64,000 nucleotides of DNA from Pseudonocardia autotrophica (GCF_000717175.1 NZ_JNYD01000005.1:1-64000), one strand, 5' to 3'. Shown: positions 43,161 through 52,839, counted from the first letter of the stretch. A program made the numbers and translations. The notes: generated by a model not told the origin, from the letters alone.

Positions 43161-44066
43161 TCAGAGGCTCAGGAGGCGGGTGCCCGTGTCGTGGAGGACC
43201 GAGCGGAGGAAGGTTTCGCCGAGGCGGTCGTCCGCGGCCGCCCAGTCCGCGATGGCGCGGAGCTGCTCGGCGTAGGGGTACGGGATGTTCGGGAAGTCGC
43301 TGCCCAGGACGACCCGGCCGGGGATCTCGGCGAGCCGCGCGGGCCAGTCCGAGGGCAGCGGCGCGAACGCCTCGGCGTAGGGCGTGCCGACCATCGTGGT
43401 GTCCAGGTGCACGTTCTCGTAGCGGTGCACCAGCTCCAGCGCGGCGTGGAAGTCCGGCATCCCGGCGTGGGCGAGCACCGCCGTGAGCCGCGGGTGGCGG
43501 GCCAGGACCTCGCCGAAGACGTCGAGCCCGGTGTGCTCGCCGGGGATGGGCCCGTGCCCGCAGTGCACGATCACCGGGACGCCGGCCTCGGCCAGCAGGC
43601 CCCACGCCCCGTCGAGCAGGGGGTCGCGCGGGTCGAAGGACCCCACCTGCACGTGCACCTTCACCGCCCGGGCCCCACCCTCGACGGCGGCGCCCAGGTA
43701 CCCCTCGACGCCGGGCTCGGCGTAGAGGGTGGCCGTGCGGACCGCGGCCGGGGTGGCGGCCGCGAACTCGGCCGCCCACTCGGTCAGCCACGCCGCCATG
43801 CCGGGCTTGTGCGGGTAGACCAGCGGCGCGAACCGCAGCACGCCGATCTTCTCCAGCGTGGCGACCCGCTCGGGTTCGGGCGTGCGGTACTGGATCGGCC
43901 AGTCCATGCCGTAGTGCGTGCGGGCCTGGTCGAAGTAGGCCCACACCTTGTCGAGGACCCGCTCGGGCAGGAAGTGCACGTGGACGTCGACCAGCCCGGG
44001 CAGGCCGAGGTCGGCGATCCAGCGGGGGACGTCGTCGTCCGACGTGGGCGGCGCGGGGAGCGTCAC
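43161..44066 (-). CDS. Amidohydrolase-2 family metal-dependent hydrolase
   Basis: TIM-barrel amidohydrolase of 301 residues. Metal ligands are visible as VDVHVHF (HxH), [16 protein letters not shown] and GSDFPN. The family includes decarboxylases (ACMSD, gamma-resorcylate type) and hydrolases, so the reaction is uncertain. GTG at 44066 overlaps the smpB stop by 4 nt, so it is translationally coupled to smpB. It separates smpB from ssrA in this genome. No functional link with trans-translation is expected. Confidence 0.82.
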   Translation of the reverse strand: MTLPAPPTSDDDVPRWIADLGLPGLVDVHVHFLPERVLDKVWAYFDQARTHYGMDWPIQYRTPEPERVATLEKIGVLRFAPLVYPHKPGMAAWLTEWAAEFAAATPAAVRTATLYAEPGVEGYLGAAVEGGARAVKVHVQVGSFDPRDPLLDGAWGLLAEAGVPVIVHCGHGPIPGEHTGLDVFGEVLARHPRLTAVLAHAGMPDFHAALELVHRYENVHLDTTMVGTPYAEAFAPLPSDWPARLAEIPGRVVLGSDFPNIPYPYAEQLRAIADWAAADDRLGETFLRSVLHDTGTRLLSL

Positions 44067-44548
44067 GAGAGCGACCTCGCCCGGCCCTTCGCGGCGCGGC
44101 CGATGGCCCGAGCCATGTCCCGCTCGGCGTCCTTCTTCGCCAGGTCCTGCCGCTTGTCGTAGGTCTTCTTGCCGCGGGCCAGCGCGATCTCGCACTTGAC
44201 CTTGCCGTCGCTGAAGTAGAGCGACATCGGGACGAGCGTGAGCCCGCCCTCGCGGATCTTGCCGATCAGCCGCTCGATCTCGTACTTGTGCAGCAGCAGC
44301 TTGCGGGTGCGCCGCGGCTCGTGGTTGGTCCAGCTGCCGTGCGTGTACTCGGGGATGTGCAGGCCGCGCAGGAACACCTCGCCGTCGTCGACGGTGGCGT
44401 ACGCGTCGACCAGCGACGCCCGGCCCAGCCGCAGGCTCTTCACCTCGGTGCCCATGAGCGCCACACCGGCCTCGAACTCCTCGAGCACCGCGTAGTCGTG
44501 ACGCGCGCGCCGGTTCTGCGCGATCACCTTGCGGCCTTTCTCCTTCAC
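44063..44548 (-). CDS. smpB: SsrA-binding protein SmpB
   Basis: SmpB, 161 residues, delivers tmRNA to stalled ribosomes. The OB-fold has the typical [30 protein letters not shown] and [18 protein letters not shown] segments. The basic C-terminal tail ([20 protein letters not shown] onward) inserts into the mRNA channel. The GTG at 44548 begins [19 protein letters not shown], as in homologues. It lies downstream of ftsX by 28 bp, and its partner RNA is about 2.5 kb further on. Confidence 0.95.
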   Translation of the reverse strand: MKEKGRKVIAQNRRARHDYAVLEEFEAGVALMGTEVKSLRLGRASLVDAYATVDDGEVFLRGLHIPEYTHGSWTNHEPRRTRKLLLHKYEIERLIGKIREGGLTLVPMSLYFSDGKVKCEIALARGKKTYDKRQDLAKKDAERDMARAIGRAAKGRARSLS

Positions 44549-44576
44549 CCCTCCAGCCTACGCGGAGGTGGTCACC

Positions 44577-45491
44577 TCACACCTTCACATAGAGACGCAG
44601 GGTGACGTAGCCGGTGATCCCCGCGATCACGGCGCCGATCGGGACCAGGTACGCCGAGACCGTCAGGACGTCGGCGAGCGTGACGGGCGGGATCACGCCG
44701 TTCTGCGCGATCCCGGCCAGCAGGGAGTCGATGAAGGCAACCTTCCCGACGAGCAGCCCGACGCCCGCGAGCACCGCGCCGACCACGCCGGTGATCACGG
44801 CCTCGACCAGGAACGGCAGCTGCGTGTACCAGCGGGTGGCGCCGACCAGCCGCATCACGCCCACCTCGGTGCGGCGGGTGTAGGCGGAGACCTGGACCGT
44901 GTTGGAGATCAGCATCAGCGCCGCGACGGCCTGCACCAGGGCCAGCGCGAAGGTCACGTTCCGCACGCCGCCGAGGAAGTCGAACAGCTTGGCGACCACG
45001 TCGCGCTGGTCGATCACGGTGCGCACGCCGACCTGGTTCTCCATGGCCTGCTTCACCGCGGCCGCCCCGGCCTCGGTCGACCCGTCCTGGTCGACGAGCT
45101 TGACCCGCAGCGTGGCCGGCAGCGACTGCGGCCGGGCGAGCTCGGCGACCGACTGTCCGGCGAACAGCTCCTGGAAGCGCTCGTACGCCTCCTGCTGGTT
45201 CTCGTACGTCACGCCCGCCACCAGCGGCGAGTTCTCCAGGGTGGACCGCAGGCCCGCGCAGATCGGCTGCGTGCAGTCCGTGTCCGCGGTGGACACGTCC
45301 TGGGTGAGCGCGACCCGGATCTCCAGGCGGTCGGAGTAGATGGCCTCGGTGGCGTCGATCGTCTTCACCGCGAGCAGGCCGGTGCCGACCATGAGCAGCG
45401 AGATCGCGGTGGTCAGCACCATCGCCGCGGTCATCGTGACGTTGCGGCGCAGGCCGGTGGCGACCTCCCGGACGACGAAGTCGGTTCTCAT
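44577..45491 (-). CDS. ftsX: Cell division protein FtsX
   Basis: FtsX, 304 residues: a cytoplasmic N-terminus, one transmembrane helix (about 20-42), an extracellular loop of about 130 residues with a likely disulfide (DCTQPICAGL), and three C-terminal helices of the FtsX fold. With FtsE it controls peptidoglycan hydrolases (RipC in mycobacteria) during division. ATG at 45491; the ftsE stop is 37 bp upstream, so one operon. Confidence 0.95.
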   Translation of the reverse strand: MRTDFVVREVATGLRRNVTMTAAMVLTTAISLLMVGTGLLAVKTIDATEAIYSDRLEIRVALTQDVSTADTDCTQPICAGLRSTLENSPLVAGVTYENQQEAYERFQELFAGQSVAELARPQSLPATLRVKLVDQDGSTEAGAAAVKQAMENQVGVRTVIDQRDVVAKLFDFLGGVRNVTFALALVQAVAALMLISNTVQVSAYTRRTEVGVMRLVGATRWYTQLPFLVEAVITGVVGAVLAGVGLLVGKVAFIDSLLAGIAQNGVIPPVTLADVLTVSAYLVPIGAVIAGITGYVTLRLYVKV

Positions 45492-45528
45492 GGCGCCTCC
45501 GCGGGGAGGCGTACGTCGACGGTGCCCA

Positions 45529-46218
45529 CTACCGGCCCACCCCGTACACCGCGTGGGCCTCGTCCCGGACGACCCGGCCCATGTCCAGCTCGACCACCCG
45601 CCGTCGCATGGAGTCGACGATGGAGTGGTCGTGGGTCGCCATGACGACGGTCGTGCCGGTGCGGTTGATCCGCTCGAGCAGCAGCATGATGTCCTGGCTG
45701 GTGTCGGGGTCGAGGTTGCCGGTGGGCTCGTCGGCCAGCAGGACCAGCGGGCGGTTCACGAACGCGCGGGCGATCGCCACGCGCTGCTGCTCGCCGCCGG
45801 AGAGCTCGTGGGGCATCCGGTCGGCCTTGCCCTCGAGCCCGACGAGCTCGAGCACCTCGGGCACGACCTTGCGGATCGTCGAGGGCGACTTGCCGATCAC
45901 CTCGAGCGCGAACGCGACGTTCTCACCCACGGTCTTGTTCGGGAGCAGCCGGAAGTCCTGGAACACCACGCCGATGCGCTGCCGCAGCCGGGGCACCTTC
46001 CGCCGCGGCAGCTTCGCGACGTCGAGGTCGGTCACCCAGATCTTGCCGCGGGTCGGGACGTCCTCCCGCAGCAGCAGCCGCAGGAAGGTCGACTTCCCGG
46101 AACCGGACGGCCCGATGAGGAAGACGAACTCGCCCTTGCCCACCTCGACCGAGACGCGGTCCAGCGCGGGCCGCGTCGAGGTCCTGTACATCTTGGTGAC
46201 GCGCTCCAGCCGGATCAC
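45529..46218 (-). CDS. ftsE: Cell division ATP-binding protein FtsE
   Basis: ABC ATPase of 229 residues. Walker [10 protein letters not shown] (36-44), Q-loop [10 protein letters not shown], signature LSGGEQQR (139-146), Walker [13 protein letters not shown] (159-170) and switch ATHDH. It partners FtsX at the division site. ATG at 46218; prfB lies 81 bp upstream in the same direction, the usual actinobacterial order. Confidence 0.96.
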   Translation of the reverse strand: MIRLERVTKMYRTSTRPALDRVSVEVGKGEFVFLIGPSGSGKSTFLRLLLREDVPTRGKIWVTDLDVAKLPRRKVPRLRQRIGVVFQDFRLLPNKTVGENVAFALEVIGKSPSTIRKVVPEVLELVGLEGKADRMPHELSGGEQQRVAIARAFVNRPLVLLADEPTGNLDPDTSQDIMLLLERINRTGTTVVMATHDHSIVDSMRRRVVELDMGRVVRDEAHAVYGVGR

Positions 46219-46299
46219 GGCCGGGACGTTACCGGCGGATCATGACCGGGCCGTCACCCGACAGGCCCCCTCGGCGCAGCAGCGCTACCGCTCGTCCGA

Positions 46300-47415
46300 T
46301 CACGCGTTCTCCGCCTCGAGCTGCTGGTTGCGACGCCAGCGGATGCCCGCCTCGATGAAGCCGTCGATGTCGCCGTCGAGCACCGCGCCCGGGTTGCCGA
46401 CCTCGAACTCGGTCCGCAGGTCCTTGACCATCTGGTACGGGTGCAGCACGTAGGAGCGCATCTGGTTGCCCCAGCTGGATCCGGAGTCCTTGAGCGAGTC
46501 CATCAGCGCCCGCTCCTCCTCGTGCTTGCGCGCGAGCAGCTTGGCCTGCAGCACGACCATCGCGGTCGCCTTGTTCTGGATCTGGGAGCGCTCGTTCTGG
46601 CAGGACACCACGATCCCGGTGGGGATGTGGGTCAGCCGGACGGCCGAGTCCGTGGTGTTGACGCCCTGCCCGCCGGGCCCGGACGACCGGTAGACGTCGA
46701 CGCGCAGGTCCTTCTCGTCGATCTCGACGTGGTCGGTCGACTCGACGACCGGGGTGACCTCGACGCCGGCGAACGACGTCTGCCGGCGGCCCTGGTTGTC
46801 GAACGGCGAGATGCGGACCAGCCGGTGCGTGCCCTGCTCGATCGACAGCGTGCCGTACGCGTAGGGGGCGTGGACCTGGAAGGTCGCGGACTTGATGCCC
46901 GCCTCCTCCGCGTACGAGGTGTCGTAGACGTCCACCCCGTAGCCGTGCCGCTCGGCCCAGCGCAGGTACATCCGCATGAGCATCTCGGCGAAGTCCGCGG
47001 CGTCGACCCCGCCCGCCTCGGAGCGGATCGTCACCAGCGCCTCGCGCTCGTCGTACTCGCCGGAGAGCAGGGTCCGCACCTCGAGCGAGGCGATCTCCTC
47101 GCGGAGCTTCGTGCGGTCCCGGTCCGCGTCGGCGATCGCGGACTCGTCCCCCTCGTCCTCGGCCAGCTCGTAGAGCACGGGGAGGTCGTCGAGCCGGCGG
47201 CGCAGGTCCTCGACCCGGCGCAGCTCGGCCTGGGCGTGCGAGAGCCGGCTGGTGACCTTCTGCGCGGCCTCGGTGTCGTTCCACAGGTCGGGGGCGCCCG
47301 CCTGCTCCTCCAGGTCCGCGATCTCCGCCTTGAGCGCGGGGACGTCGGTGACCGCCTCGATGCCCTCCAGGGTGGTTGCGAGGTCCTTCAGGTCGGCTGC
47401 CACGTCGGGGTTCAC
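46300..47415 (-). CDS. prfB: Peptide chain release factor 2
   Basis: RF2 of 371 residues, terminating translation at UGA and UAA. The codon-reading motif SPF is at 203-205 ([11 protein letters not shown]) and the peptidyl-tRNA hydrolysis motif GGQ is at 248-250 ([10 protein letters not shown]). It is a single uninterrupted frame with no programmed frameshift, unlike the enterobacterial gene. GTG at 47415 gives the usual [12 protein letters not shown] start. It heads the prfB-ftsE-ftsX-smpB series. Confidence 0.96.
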   Translation of the reverse strand: MNPDVAADLKDLATTLEGIEAVTDVPALKAEIADLEEQAGAPDLWNDTEAAQKVTSRLSHAQAELRRVEDLRRRLDDLPVLYELAEDEGDESAIADADRDRTKLREEIASLEVRTLLSGEYDEREALVTIRSEAGGVDAADFAEMLMRMYLRWAERHGYGVDVYDTSYAEEAGIKSATFQVHAPYAYGTLSIEQGTHRLVRISPFDNQGRRQTSFAGVEVTPVVESTDHVEIDEKDLRVDVYRSSGPGGQGVNTTDSAVRLTHIPTGIVVSCQNERSQIQNKATAMVVLQAKLLARKHEEERALMDSLKDSGSSWGNQMRSYVLHPYQMVKDLRTEFEVGNPGAVLDGDIDGFIEAGIRWRRNQQLEAENA

Positions 47416-47488
47416 AACGCTCCAGGCTACGCGGGCACGCGAGGGCGGTGCGGCGGGAGGGTTCGGGCCCGGGTGTGCCGCAGGGCCG

Positions 47489-47998
47489 TCAGTCGAGCGG
47501 GATCGCGTCGAGCAGCTTCACCATCGCCCGGGTGTGCGCGACGGTGAAGTCCGCGACCGCCTTGCGGTACGGGTCCTCCTCGCCCCGGGCGGCGGCGCGG
47601 GACTCGGCGAGCCGCGCCGTGTAGACCTCGCGCGAGGTGCCGACCAGCTCGGCCCGCTGCTTCACGGTGAGCTGGCCGGCGTGCAGCAGCCGCAGGACGA
47701 GCGGGCTGCGCAGCGCGTCGCCGCCGCTGCCGTGGTGCAGCCACGCCTTGAACGCCCGCTTGCCCGCCGCAGTGATCACGTACTGCTGCGACGCCCGCGG
47801 CCCCTGCTTGCCCAGCCGCAGCAGGCCGGCCTCGGCCATCACCGGCAGCTCGCGGTAGACCTGGCTGCGGGTCACGGTGAAGAAGGAGCCGAAGCGCTCG
47901 CCGGCGGCCGCGACGAGCTGGCCGCCCGTCATCGGACCGCTGTGGAGCAGTCCGAGCAGAGCCGCGGCGGTGGCGTTGACTGCGGGTGGGGCCGGCAT
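47489..47998 (-). CDS. PadR family transcriptional regulator
   Basis: Protein of 169 residues with an N-terminal PadR winged helix: [38 protein letters not shown] and the wing [20 protein letters not shown]. The C-terminal helical dimerisation part (about 95-165) is of the Vir/PadR-s2 type. The ligand and targets are not evident. It stands alone between prfB and the metalloprotease gene. Confidence 0.88.
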   Translation of the reverse strand: MPAPPAVNATAAALLGLLHSGPMTGGQLVAAAGERFGSFFTVTRSQVYRELPVMAEAGLLRLGKQGPRASQQYVITAAGKRAFKAWLHHGSGGDALRSPLVLRLLHAGQLTVKQRAELVGTSREVYTARLAESRAAARGEEDPYRKAVADFTVAHTRAMVKLLDAIPLD

Positions 47999-48170
47999 CC
48001 CCCAACGGTCCCACGAGCGACGGGGTTCCGCATTCCACAGTGGCCCCCGACCTGCGAGTTCGGACGATCACGACGGCTGCGCAACCGAGGTGCGTACCCC
48101 GCCGACGGGGGTCCACACCTCGCCCGCGACGGACGGGGTGAAGGGCTGCGGGGGAACCGGTGCGGCGCGG

Positions 48171-49013
48171 TCAGACGTGGAGGGCGGCCTCGGGCAGGAC
48201 GTGCGCGGTGGGGCGCCCGACCCGGCACCGCCGGCCCGGCCGGCCGACGATCGCGGCGGACCCCTCCGCGCCGGCGGGCAGGCGGTAGCGCTCGGACGCT
48301 TCGAGGTCCACGACGTACCCGAGATCGCCCAGGCTGGCCACCGTGACCCGCGAGATCGGGTTGCCGGCCTCGGTGATGAAACCGCTCATCAGCTCGTCGC
48401 CGAAGACCGACTCCCGCCAGTGACCGTCGCGCGTGCCGGGTCCGCCCGTGTTCTCCACGGGCACCCCGCCACTGCCGCCGAGCGCGGTCCACTCCGCGAC
48501 CGCGCCGGTGCCGGTGAAGACCGGGTCCGCCGTGCCCGCGCCCGCGCCCGACAGCAGGCCGAGCCGGGACCAGAGGTTGCCGATGCCGAGGACGTGGCCC
48601 ATCTCGTGGGTGATGACGTCGTCGAGCGTCCCCTCGCTCTCCATCCGGGCGAGGTCCGCGGTGTCGAACTGCATCTGCCCGACGGCGGGGAGCAGCCCCG
48701 CCGAGACCGGCCGCAGCTGCGTCGGGCCGGCCTGGCCGAGGATCTGTCCGGAGCCGTCGATGTCCGCGCCCGAGGCGAGGATCAGGACGTCGTCGATCGT
48801 CTCGCCGTCCACGACGACGGCCGGGAGGTCGCCGACGATCATCCGGGTCCAGCGGTCCGCCGCGGCCGCGAAGGCCTCCTGCTGGCGCGCGTCGAGCCCG
48901 CCGGTGAAGCGGACGTCGATCGTGAACGGCGACGCGGCGGCGGCGACGCCGAGCGTGCCGGCCGCGGCCTCGACTGCGCGGGCCGCGTCGGCGACCGCCC
49001 GGTAGCTCTCCAT
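48171..49013 (-). CDS. Metzincin-type (leishmanolysin-like) zinc metalloprotease
   Basis: Protein of 280 residues. The zinc motif HEMGHVLGIGNLW gives HExxH plus a downstream residue, and a Met-turn-like DELMSGF follows. The flanking HWRESVFGDELM and GYVVD regions are typical of bacterial M8/leishmanolysin-like proteins. An N-terminal beta-rich segment (ASPFTIDVRFTGGLDARQQE) precedes the catalytic part. ATG at 49013 is preferred over an ATG 36 bases upstream. No signal peptide is apparent from either start, so secretion, common for the family, is unclear. Substrate unknown. Confidence 0.78.
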   Translation of the reverse strand: MESYRAVADAARAVEAAAGTLGVAAAASPFTIDVRFTGGLDARQQEAFAAAADRWTRMIVGDLPAVVVDGETIDDVLILASGADIDGSGQILGQAGPTQLRPVSAGLLPAVGQMQFDTADLARMESEGTLDDVITHEMGHVLGIGNLWSRLGLLSGAGAGTADPVFTGTGAVAEWTALGGSGGVPVENTGGPGTRDGHWRESVFGDELMSGFITEAGNPISRVTVASLGDLGYVVDLEASERYRLPAGAEGSAAIVGRPGRRCRVGRPTAHVLPEAALHV

Positions 49014-49076
49014 CCCATGATCGTGCCGGGGCCCGGCGGCGGCCGCCACGGGACGCGCCGCCGGCCCTCGCCGACG

Positions 49077-50081
49077 TCAGAGGGTGAGCGCCGCGATCCG
49101 CTCGCGGTGCTGGTCCACCCCGCCGTACAGCCCGGCCAGCCGCTTGGCGCGCTTGTAGAAGAAGTGCGACTCGTGCTCCCAGGTGTAGCCGATGCCGCCG
49201 TGGTACTGGATCATCGCGGCGGTCGACTGCAGGGCCACGTCGCTGGCCTTGGCCTTGGCGACGGCGACGGCCAGCTCGACGTCGTCGAGCCCGGCGTCCA
49301 CGGCGTGGGCGGCGTAGAGCGCCGCGTGCTCGGCCATCGTCACGCCGACGTGGATGTCCGCCAGCGCGTGCTTGAGCGCCTGGAACGAGCCGACGGGCAC
49401 GCCGAACTGCTCGCGCTCGCGGTCGTAGGCCACCGTCCGGCTCAGCGCCTCCCGGGCGATCCCGACCAGGTCGGCGGCCACGAGCACGGTGGCCCGGGCG
49501 GTCAGCTGGGCGGCGGCGTCATCCGGCAGCGGCTCCACCTCCGCGACGTCGAGCGTGGCCAGCCGGGTGGTGCGGTCGTAGGACCCGACCGGGGTGGCCT
49601 GCGCGCCGGTGGCCAGGCCGAGCCCGTCCGGGGTCCGGACGACCACGACGTCGGCGATCGCCCCGTACTCCACCGCGGGGACGACGCCGGGGGCGTCGCC
49701 GCGCAGCCCGACGGCACCGATCGCGTCGCCCGAGGCGAGCCGCGGCAGCCAGGCCGCCTTCTGCTCGTCCGACCCGGCGAGCCGGATCGCCTCGGCGGCG
49801 AGCACGGTCCCGCGCCACGGGCCGGGCGCGACGCCGGCGCCGAGCGCCCGCGCGATCACCTGCGCCTCGACCAGGCCGAGGCCCAGCCCGTCGTGCTCCT
49901 CGGGGACGGTGACGGCGAGCCAGCCCTGCTCGGCCGCGGCCTTCCACAGCGATCCGGGGTTGCCGTCCCCGTCGGCGTCCTCGAAGACGCGGCGCACGGC
50001 TTCCATGTCGAACCGCTCGGCGAGGTAGGTCGTGACCGCCGCGCCGAACTCCTGCTGGTCCTCGGTGAGGGCGAAGAACAT
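49077..50081 (-). CDS. Acyl-CoA dehydrogenase (FadE-like), short subunit
   Basis: Acyl-CoA dehydrogenase chain of 334 residues, shorter than classic family members (about 380). N-terminal MFFALTEDQQEFGAAVTTYL, central PVGSYDRTTRLA region, and C-terminal REQFGVPVGSFQALKHALAD and QYHGGIGYTWEHESHFFYKR. Together with the preceding gene, 9 bp upstream, it likely makes a heteromeric enzyme, as in steroid side-chain FadE pairs. The substrate is unknown. Confidence 0.88.
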   Translation of the reverse strand: MFFALTEDQQEFGAAVTTYLAERFDMEAVRRVFEDADGDGNPGSLWKAAAEQGWLAVTVPEEHDGLGLGLVEAQVIARALGAGVAPGPWRGTVLAAEAIRLAGSDEQKAAWLPRLASGDAIGAVGLRGDAPGVVPAVEYGAIADVVVVRTPDGLGLATGAQATPVGSYDRTTRLATLDVAEVEPLPDDAAAQLTARATVLVAADLVGIAREALSRTVAYDREREQFGVPVGSFQALKHALADIHVGVTMAEHAALYAAHAVDAGLDDVELAVAVAKAKASDVALQSTAAMIQYHGGIGYTWEHESHFFYKRAKRLAGLYGGVDQHRERIAALTL

Positions 50082-50090
50082 GCCGGGCTC

Positions 50091-51260
50091 CTACCGGGGC
50101 AGGCCGAGCACGCGCTCGGCGGTGACGTTGCGCTGGACCTGCGACGAGCCGCCCCAGATCGTGACCGACCGGGACCACATCGCCTGCGCGCTGAGCGGAC
50201 GCAGGTCGAGGTCGCCGAGCGCCTCGAGGGTGTCGTCCTCGCCGAGGACGTCGTCGTAGACCTCCCAGAGGTCCTGGAAGGCCTCCGACCACTGCAGCTT
50301 GGTCATCGACGCCTCGAAGCCCAGGTCGCGACCCCGCTCGGTCTGCGTGAGGACGTGCATCGAGTGCAGCCGCAGGCACTCCAGCTCGGTGAGGACGCGG
50401 GCGAGCTTGTTGCGGATCACCGGGTCGGTGTCGCGGCCGAGCTTCTTCGCGACGGCGGCGATCTCGTCGTACTGCCGGCGGAACTCGGTGTACTGCGAGA
50501 TGCCCGAGGCACCGCGCTCGAAGGACAGCAGCAGCATCGCGGTGCGCCAGCCCTCACCGATCTCGCCGAGGACGTCGGTGGCGGGGACCCGGGCGTCGTC
50601 GAAGAAGACCTCGCCGAACTCGCTGGCGCCGGACATCTGCTTGAGCGGCCGGGCGTCGACGCCGGGCTGGTGCATGTCGATGAGCAGCATCGAGATGCCG
50701 CGGTGCTTCTGGCTGCCCGGCTCGGTGCGGACCAGGGTGAAGATCTTGTCGCCGTGCACGGCGTTGGTGGTCCACACCTTCTGCCCGTTGACGACGAAGT
50801 CGTCACCGTCGCGGACGCCGCGGGTGGACAGCGCCGCGAGGTCCGACCCGGCGCCGGGCTCCGAGAAGCCCTGGCACCAGATCACCTCGTTGCGCAGCAT
50901 CGGGCCGATGATCTCCTTCTTCTGCGCGTCCGTGCCGATCGCCATCACGGTGGGCGCGAGGAAGGTGAGGCCAAGCGGGTTGACCGTGCGCGGGGCGTCG
51001 GCCAGCACCATCTCGACGTCGTAGATCGCCTTCATGCCGGGTGTGCCGCCGCGGCCGCCGAACTCCGTCGGCCACTGGATGCCCGCGAAGCCGGCGAGCG
51101 CCTTGTCACGCTCCCAGTCGCGGCGGAGCCGGAAGCTCTCCTCGTCGGGCAGCGACTCCCAGAAGCCCGGGCGGCGCCACTCGTCGGGGATGTTCGCCGA
51201 GAGCCAGGAGCGCAGCTCGCTGCGGAACTCCTCCTCGGCGGCGGTGAAGGTGAGGTCCAT
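50091..51260 (-). CDS. Acyl-CoA dehydrogenase (FadE-like), long subunit
   Basis: Acyl-CoA dehydrogenase chain of 389 residues: GFSEPGAGSDLAAL and KVWTTNAVHGDK (FAD/substrate region), SFERGASG, and C-terminal TIWGGSSQVQRNVTAERVLG. The classic YEGT glutamate is absent at the equivalent position (WGGS). ATG at 51260 begins MDLTFTAAEEEFRSELRSWL, the usual family start; the longer frame is non-coding leader. It forms an operon with the short subunit gene. Confidence 0.9.
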   Translation of the reverse strand: MDLTFTAAEEEFRSELRSWLSANIPDEWRRPGFWESLPDEESFRLRRDWERDKALAGFAGIQWPTEFGGRGGTPGMKAIYDVEMVLADAPRTVNPLGLTFLAPTVMAIGTDAQKKEIIGPMLRNEVIWCQGFSEPGAGSDLAALSTRGVRDGDDFVVNGQKVWTTNAVHGDKIFTLVRTEPGSQKHRGISMLLIDMHQPGVDARPLKQMSGASEFGEVFFDDARVPATDVLGEIGEGWRTAMLLLSFERGASGISQYTEFRRQYDEIAAVAKKLGRDTDPVIRNKLARVLTELECLRLHSMHVLTQTERGRDLGFEASMTKLQWSEAFQDLWEVYDDVLGEDDTLEALGDLDLRPLSAQAMWSRSVTIWGGSSQVQRNVTAERVLGLPR

Positions 51261-51422
51261 CGTCGAGACCCTCCTGCGTACGGAACCGGGTGCGGCGGGC
51301 CGGTCCTCGTCGACCGCCGCGCTGGGACCCAGCCTGGCATACCCGTCGGTAACCTGCATCGGCCGAGGTGGCCCTCATCCGGACGCGCACGCCTTCCGGT
51401 CGACGGCCCGGTATGCGCCCAG

Positions 51423-51428
51423 TAGCCT
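51423..51428 (+). promoter_or_regulatory. -10 box of a probable leaderless antitoxin gene
   Basis: TAGCCT ends 6 bases before the ATG at 51435, so the transcript probably begins at the start codon. No ribosome binding site is visible. Confidence 0.5.
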
Positions 51429-51434
51429 GACGGT

Positions 51435-51677
51435 ATGCGCAGCGAGCGGGTGACCGTCACCCTGCCGGCCGAGCTGGTCGCGGAGGCCCGGGAGGCGGTC
51501 CGCAACGGGAGTGCGGCGAGCCTGTCCGCGTACGTGGCGGAGGCCGTGCAGGCACGGCAGTCACGCGATCGGTCGCTCGCTACTCTGGCCGACCTGTACG
51601 GAGGTCCCCCACCGGCGGACGAGCTCGACGCGGCGCGCAGGTCGCTGCGGCTCGTGCCTCCCGTGGCCGTCGGCTGA
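51435..51677 (+). CDS. Ribbon-helix-helix antitoxin (VapB-like)
   Basis: Small protein of 80 residues. RVTVTLPAELVAEAREAV forms the ribbon and first helix of an RHH (CopG/VapB) DNA-binding domain, and SLSAYVAEAVQ the second. The acidic C-terminus (PPADELDAARRSL) would wrap the toxin. It lies 11 bp before a PIN-domain gene, the standard toxin-antitoxin layout, and probably autoregulates. It likely starts from a leaderless transcript. Confidence 0.85.
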   Translation: MRSERVTVTLPAELVAEAREAVRNGSAASLSAYVAEAVQARQSRDRSLATLADLYGGPPPADELDAARRSLRLVPPVAVG

Positions 51678-51688
51678 AGGGCGCGCAC

Positions 51689-52081
51689 ATGATCGGCGGA
51701 AGAGTGCTGGACGCCAGCGCGCTCCGGGCGTTCGCGACCGGCCGGCCCGTCTACATGCGCGCCCTCGTGTGGGCCGCCGTGGAGGAGAACCTCGTGCTCG
51801 CGGTGCCGTCCGCGGCACTCGGCCGCGCGTGGTCGCAGCTCGAGCCCGAGCACCACGCCGCCCTGCAGGTCCTGCTCGGCCTGCCCAACACCGTGATCCA
51901 CGACCTCAGCCCGGCGATGGCCCAGGAGTCCGGGCTGCTGCTCGCCGCCACGGGTCAGGACGACATCGTGGCCGGACAGGTCGTGACCACCGCCCGGCAC
52001 CGGGGCTGGCCCGCCGTCACCGGCGACCCCGGCGCCCTCCGCAAGCTCGACGGCGCGGTGCCGATCGAGGAACTGCCCTAG
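51689..52081 (+). CDS. PIN-domain toxin (VapC-like ribonuclease)
   Basis: Protein of 130 residues with a PIN-like pattern: VLDASAL near the N-terminus (first acidic residue), DDIVAGQVVTTARHRGWPAV with a central aspartate and TGDPGALRKL with a late aspartate. VapC toxins cleave specific tRNAs or rRNA. Not all four acidic residues are in canonical context, so activity may be reduced. Paired with the RHH antitoxin upstream. Confidence 0.8.
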   Translation: MIGGRVLDASALRAFATGRPVYMRALVWAAVEENLVLAVPSAALGRAWSQLEPEHHAALQVLLGLPNTVIHDLSPAMAQESGLLLAATGQDDIVAGQVVTTARHRGWPAVTGDPGALRKLDGAVPIEELP

Positions 52082-52839
52082 ACCAGGCGGTCGCGCAGGG
52101 CGGTGAGCTCGTCGCCCGTGAGGCCGTTGGCCTGCAGCCAGCCCGCCGCACCGCCGTCGCGCTCGTCGAGCGTGGCCAGCACCTGCTCCATCGCGACCGC
52201 GCGCGGGCTGTGCCGGTCGATCTCCTCCGGCCCGGGCATCTCCTCGCCGGACAGGGAGGTCCAGCGCCGGAACATCGCCTCGATCTTCGTGGCGGACAGC
52301 GCGTAGTCCTCGACGACGGCCTCCCGCTCGACCCCGACGGCGTCGAGCACCATCGCCACCAGGGTCCCGGTGCGGTCCTTGCCCGCGGCGCAGTGCACCA
52401 GCGCGGCCCCGTCCGCGGCCGCGAGCCGCCGGACGGCGCCGACGACGTTCGGGCCGCGGTCGCGCAGGTAGCCGAGGTAGTTCGCGACCATCGGGTGGAC
52501 GTCGTCGCCCACCTCGGGCAGCTCCCGCCCGGACTCCGGGATGAACGTGAACTGCACGGTCTCCACGCCGGCGCGGGCCAGCTCGGTCTCGCCGTGCTCG
52601 GCGATCTCGCGGTCGGTCCGCAGGTCGAGGATCAGCCGCAGGCCGAGGCCGTCGACGAGCTGCCGGACGTCGCCCGGCGTCACGTGGTCGAGCGACTCGC
52701 TGCGCAGCAGCACACCGGTGCGGGTGCGCCCGCCGTCGACGAGCGGCAGGCCGCCGACGTCCCGGATGTTGCTGAGCCCCTCGAAGCGCAGCCAGCGGTC
52801 GGCGGAGGTGGTCGGCACGGCGGCGGCGTCGGTCACCAC
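52078..52839 (-). CDS. Tyrosine-protein phosphatase (PtpB-like)
   Basis: Phosphatase of 253 residues with the P-loop HCAAGKDRTG, which fits the lysine-containing HCxxGKDR signature of the PtpB/atypical dual-specificity family. The N-terminus LSNIRDVGGLPLVDGGRTRT is also characteristic. These enzymes dephosphorylate phosphotyrosine or phosphoinositides. GTG at 52839 (or 52836) is chosen because the conserved NIRDVGG segment follows closely; upstream frame is leader. It overlaps the vapC-like stop by 4 nt, tail to tail. Confidence 0.88.
   Translation of the reverse strand: MVTDAAAVPTTSADRWLRFEGLSNIRDVGGLPLVDGGRTRTGVLLRSESLDHVTPGDVRQLVDGLGLRLILDLRTDREIAEHGETELARAGVETVQFTFIPESGRELPEVGDDVHPMVANYLGYLRDRGPNVVGAVRRLAAADGAALVHCAAGKDRTGTLVAMVLDAVGVEREAVVEDYALSATKIEAMFRRWTSLSGEEMPGPEEIDRHSPRAVAMEQVLATLDERDGGAAGWLQANGLTGDELTALRDRLV

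Noticed and set aside
46300..47415. Programmed frameshift in prfB
   Set aside because: The frame is continuous from GTG to stop with no in-frame early UGA and no CUUU slip site.
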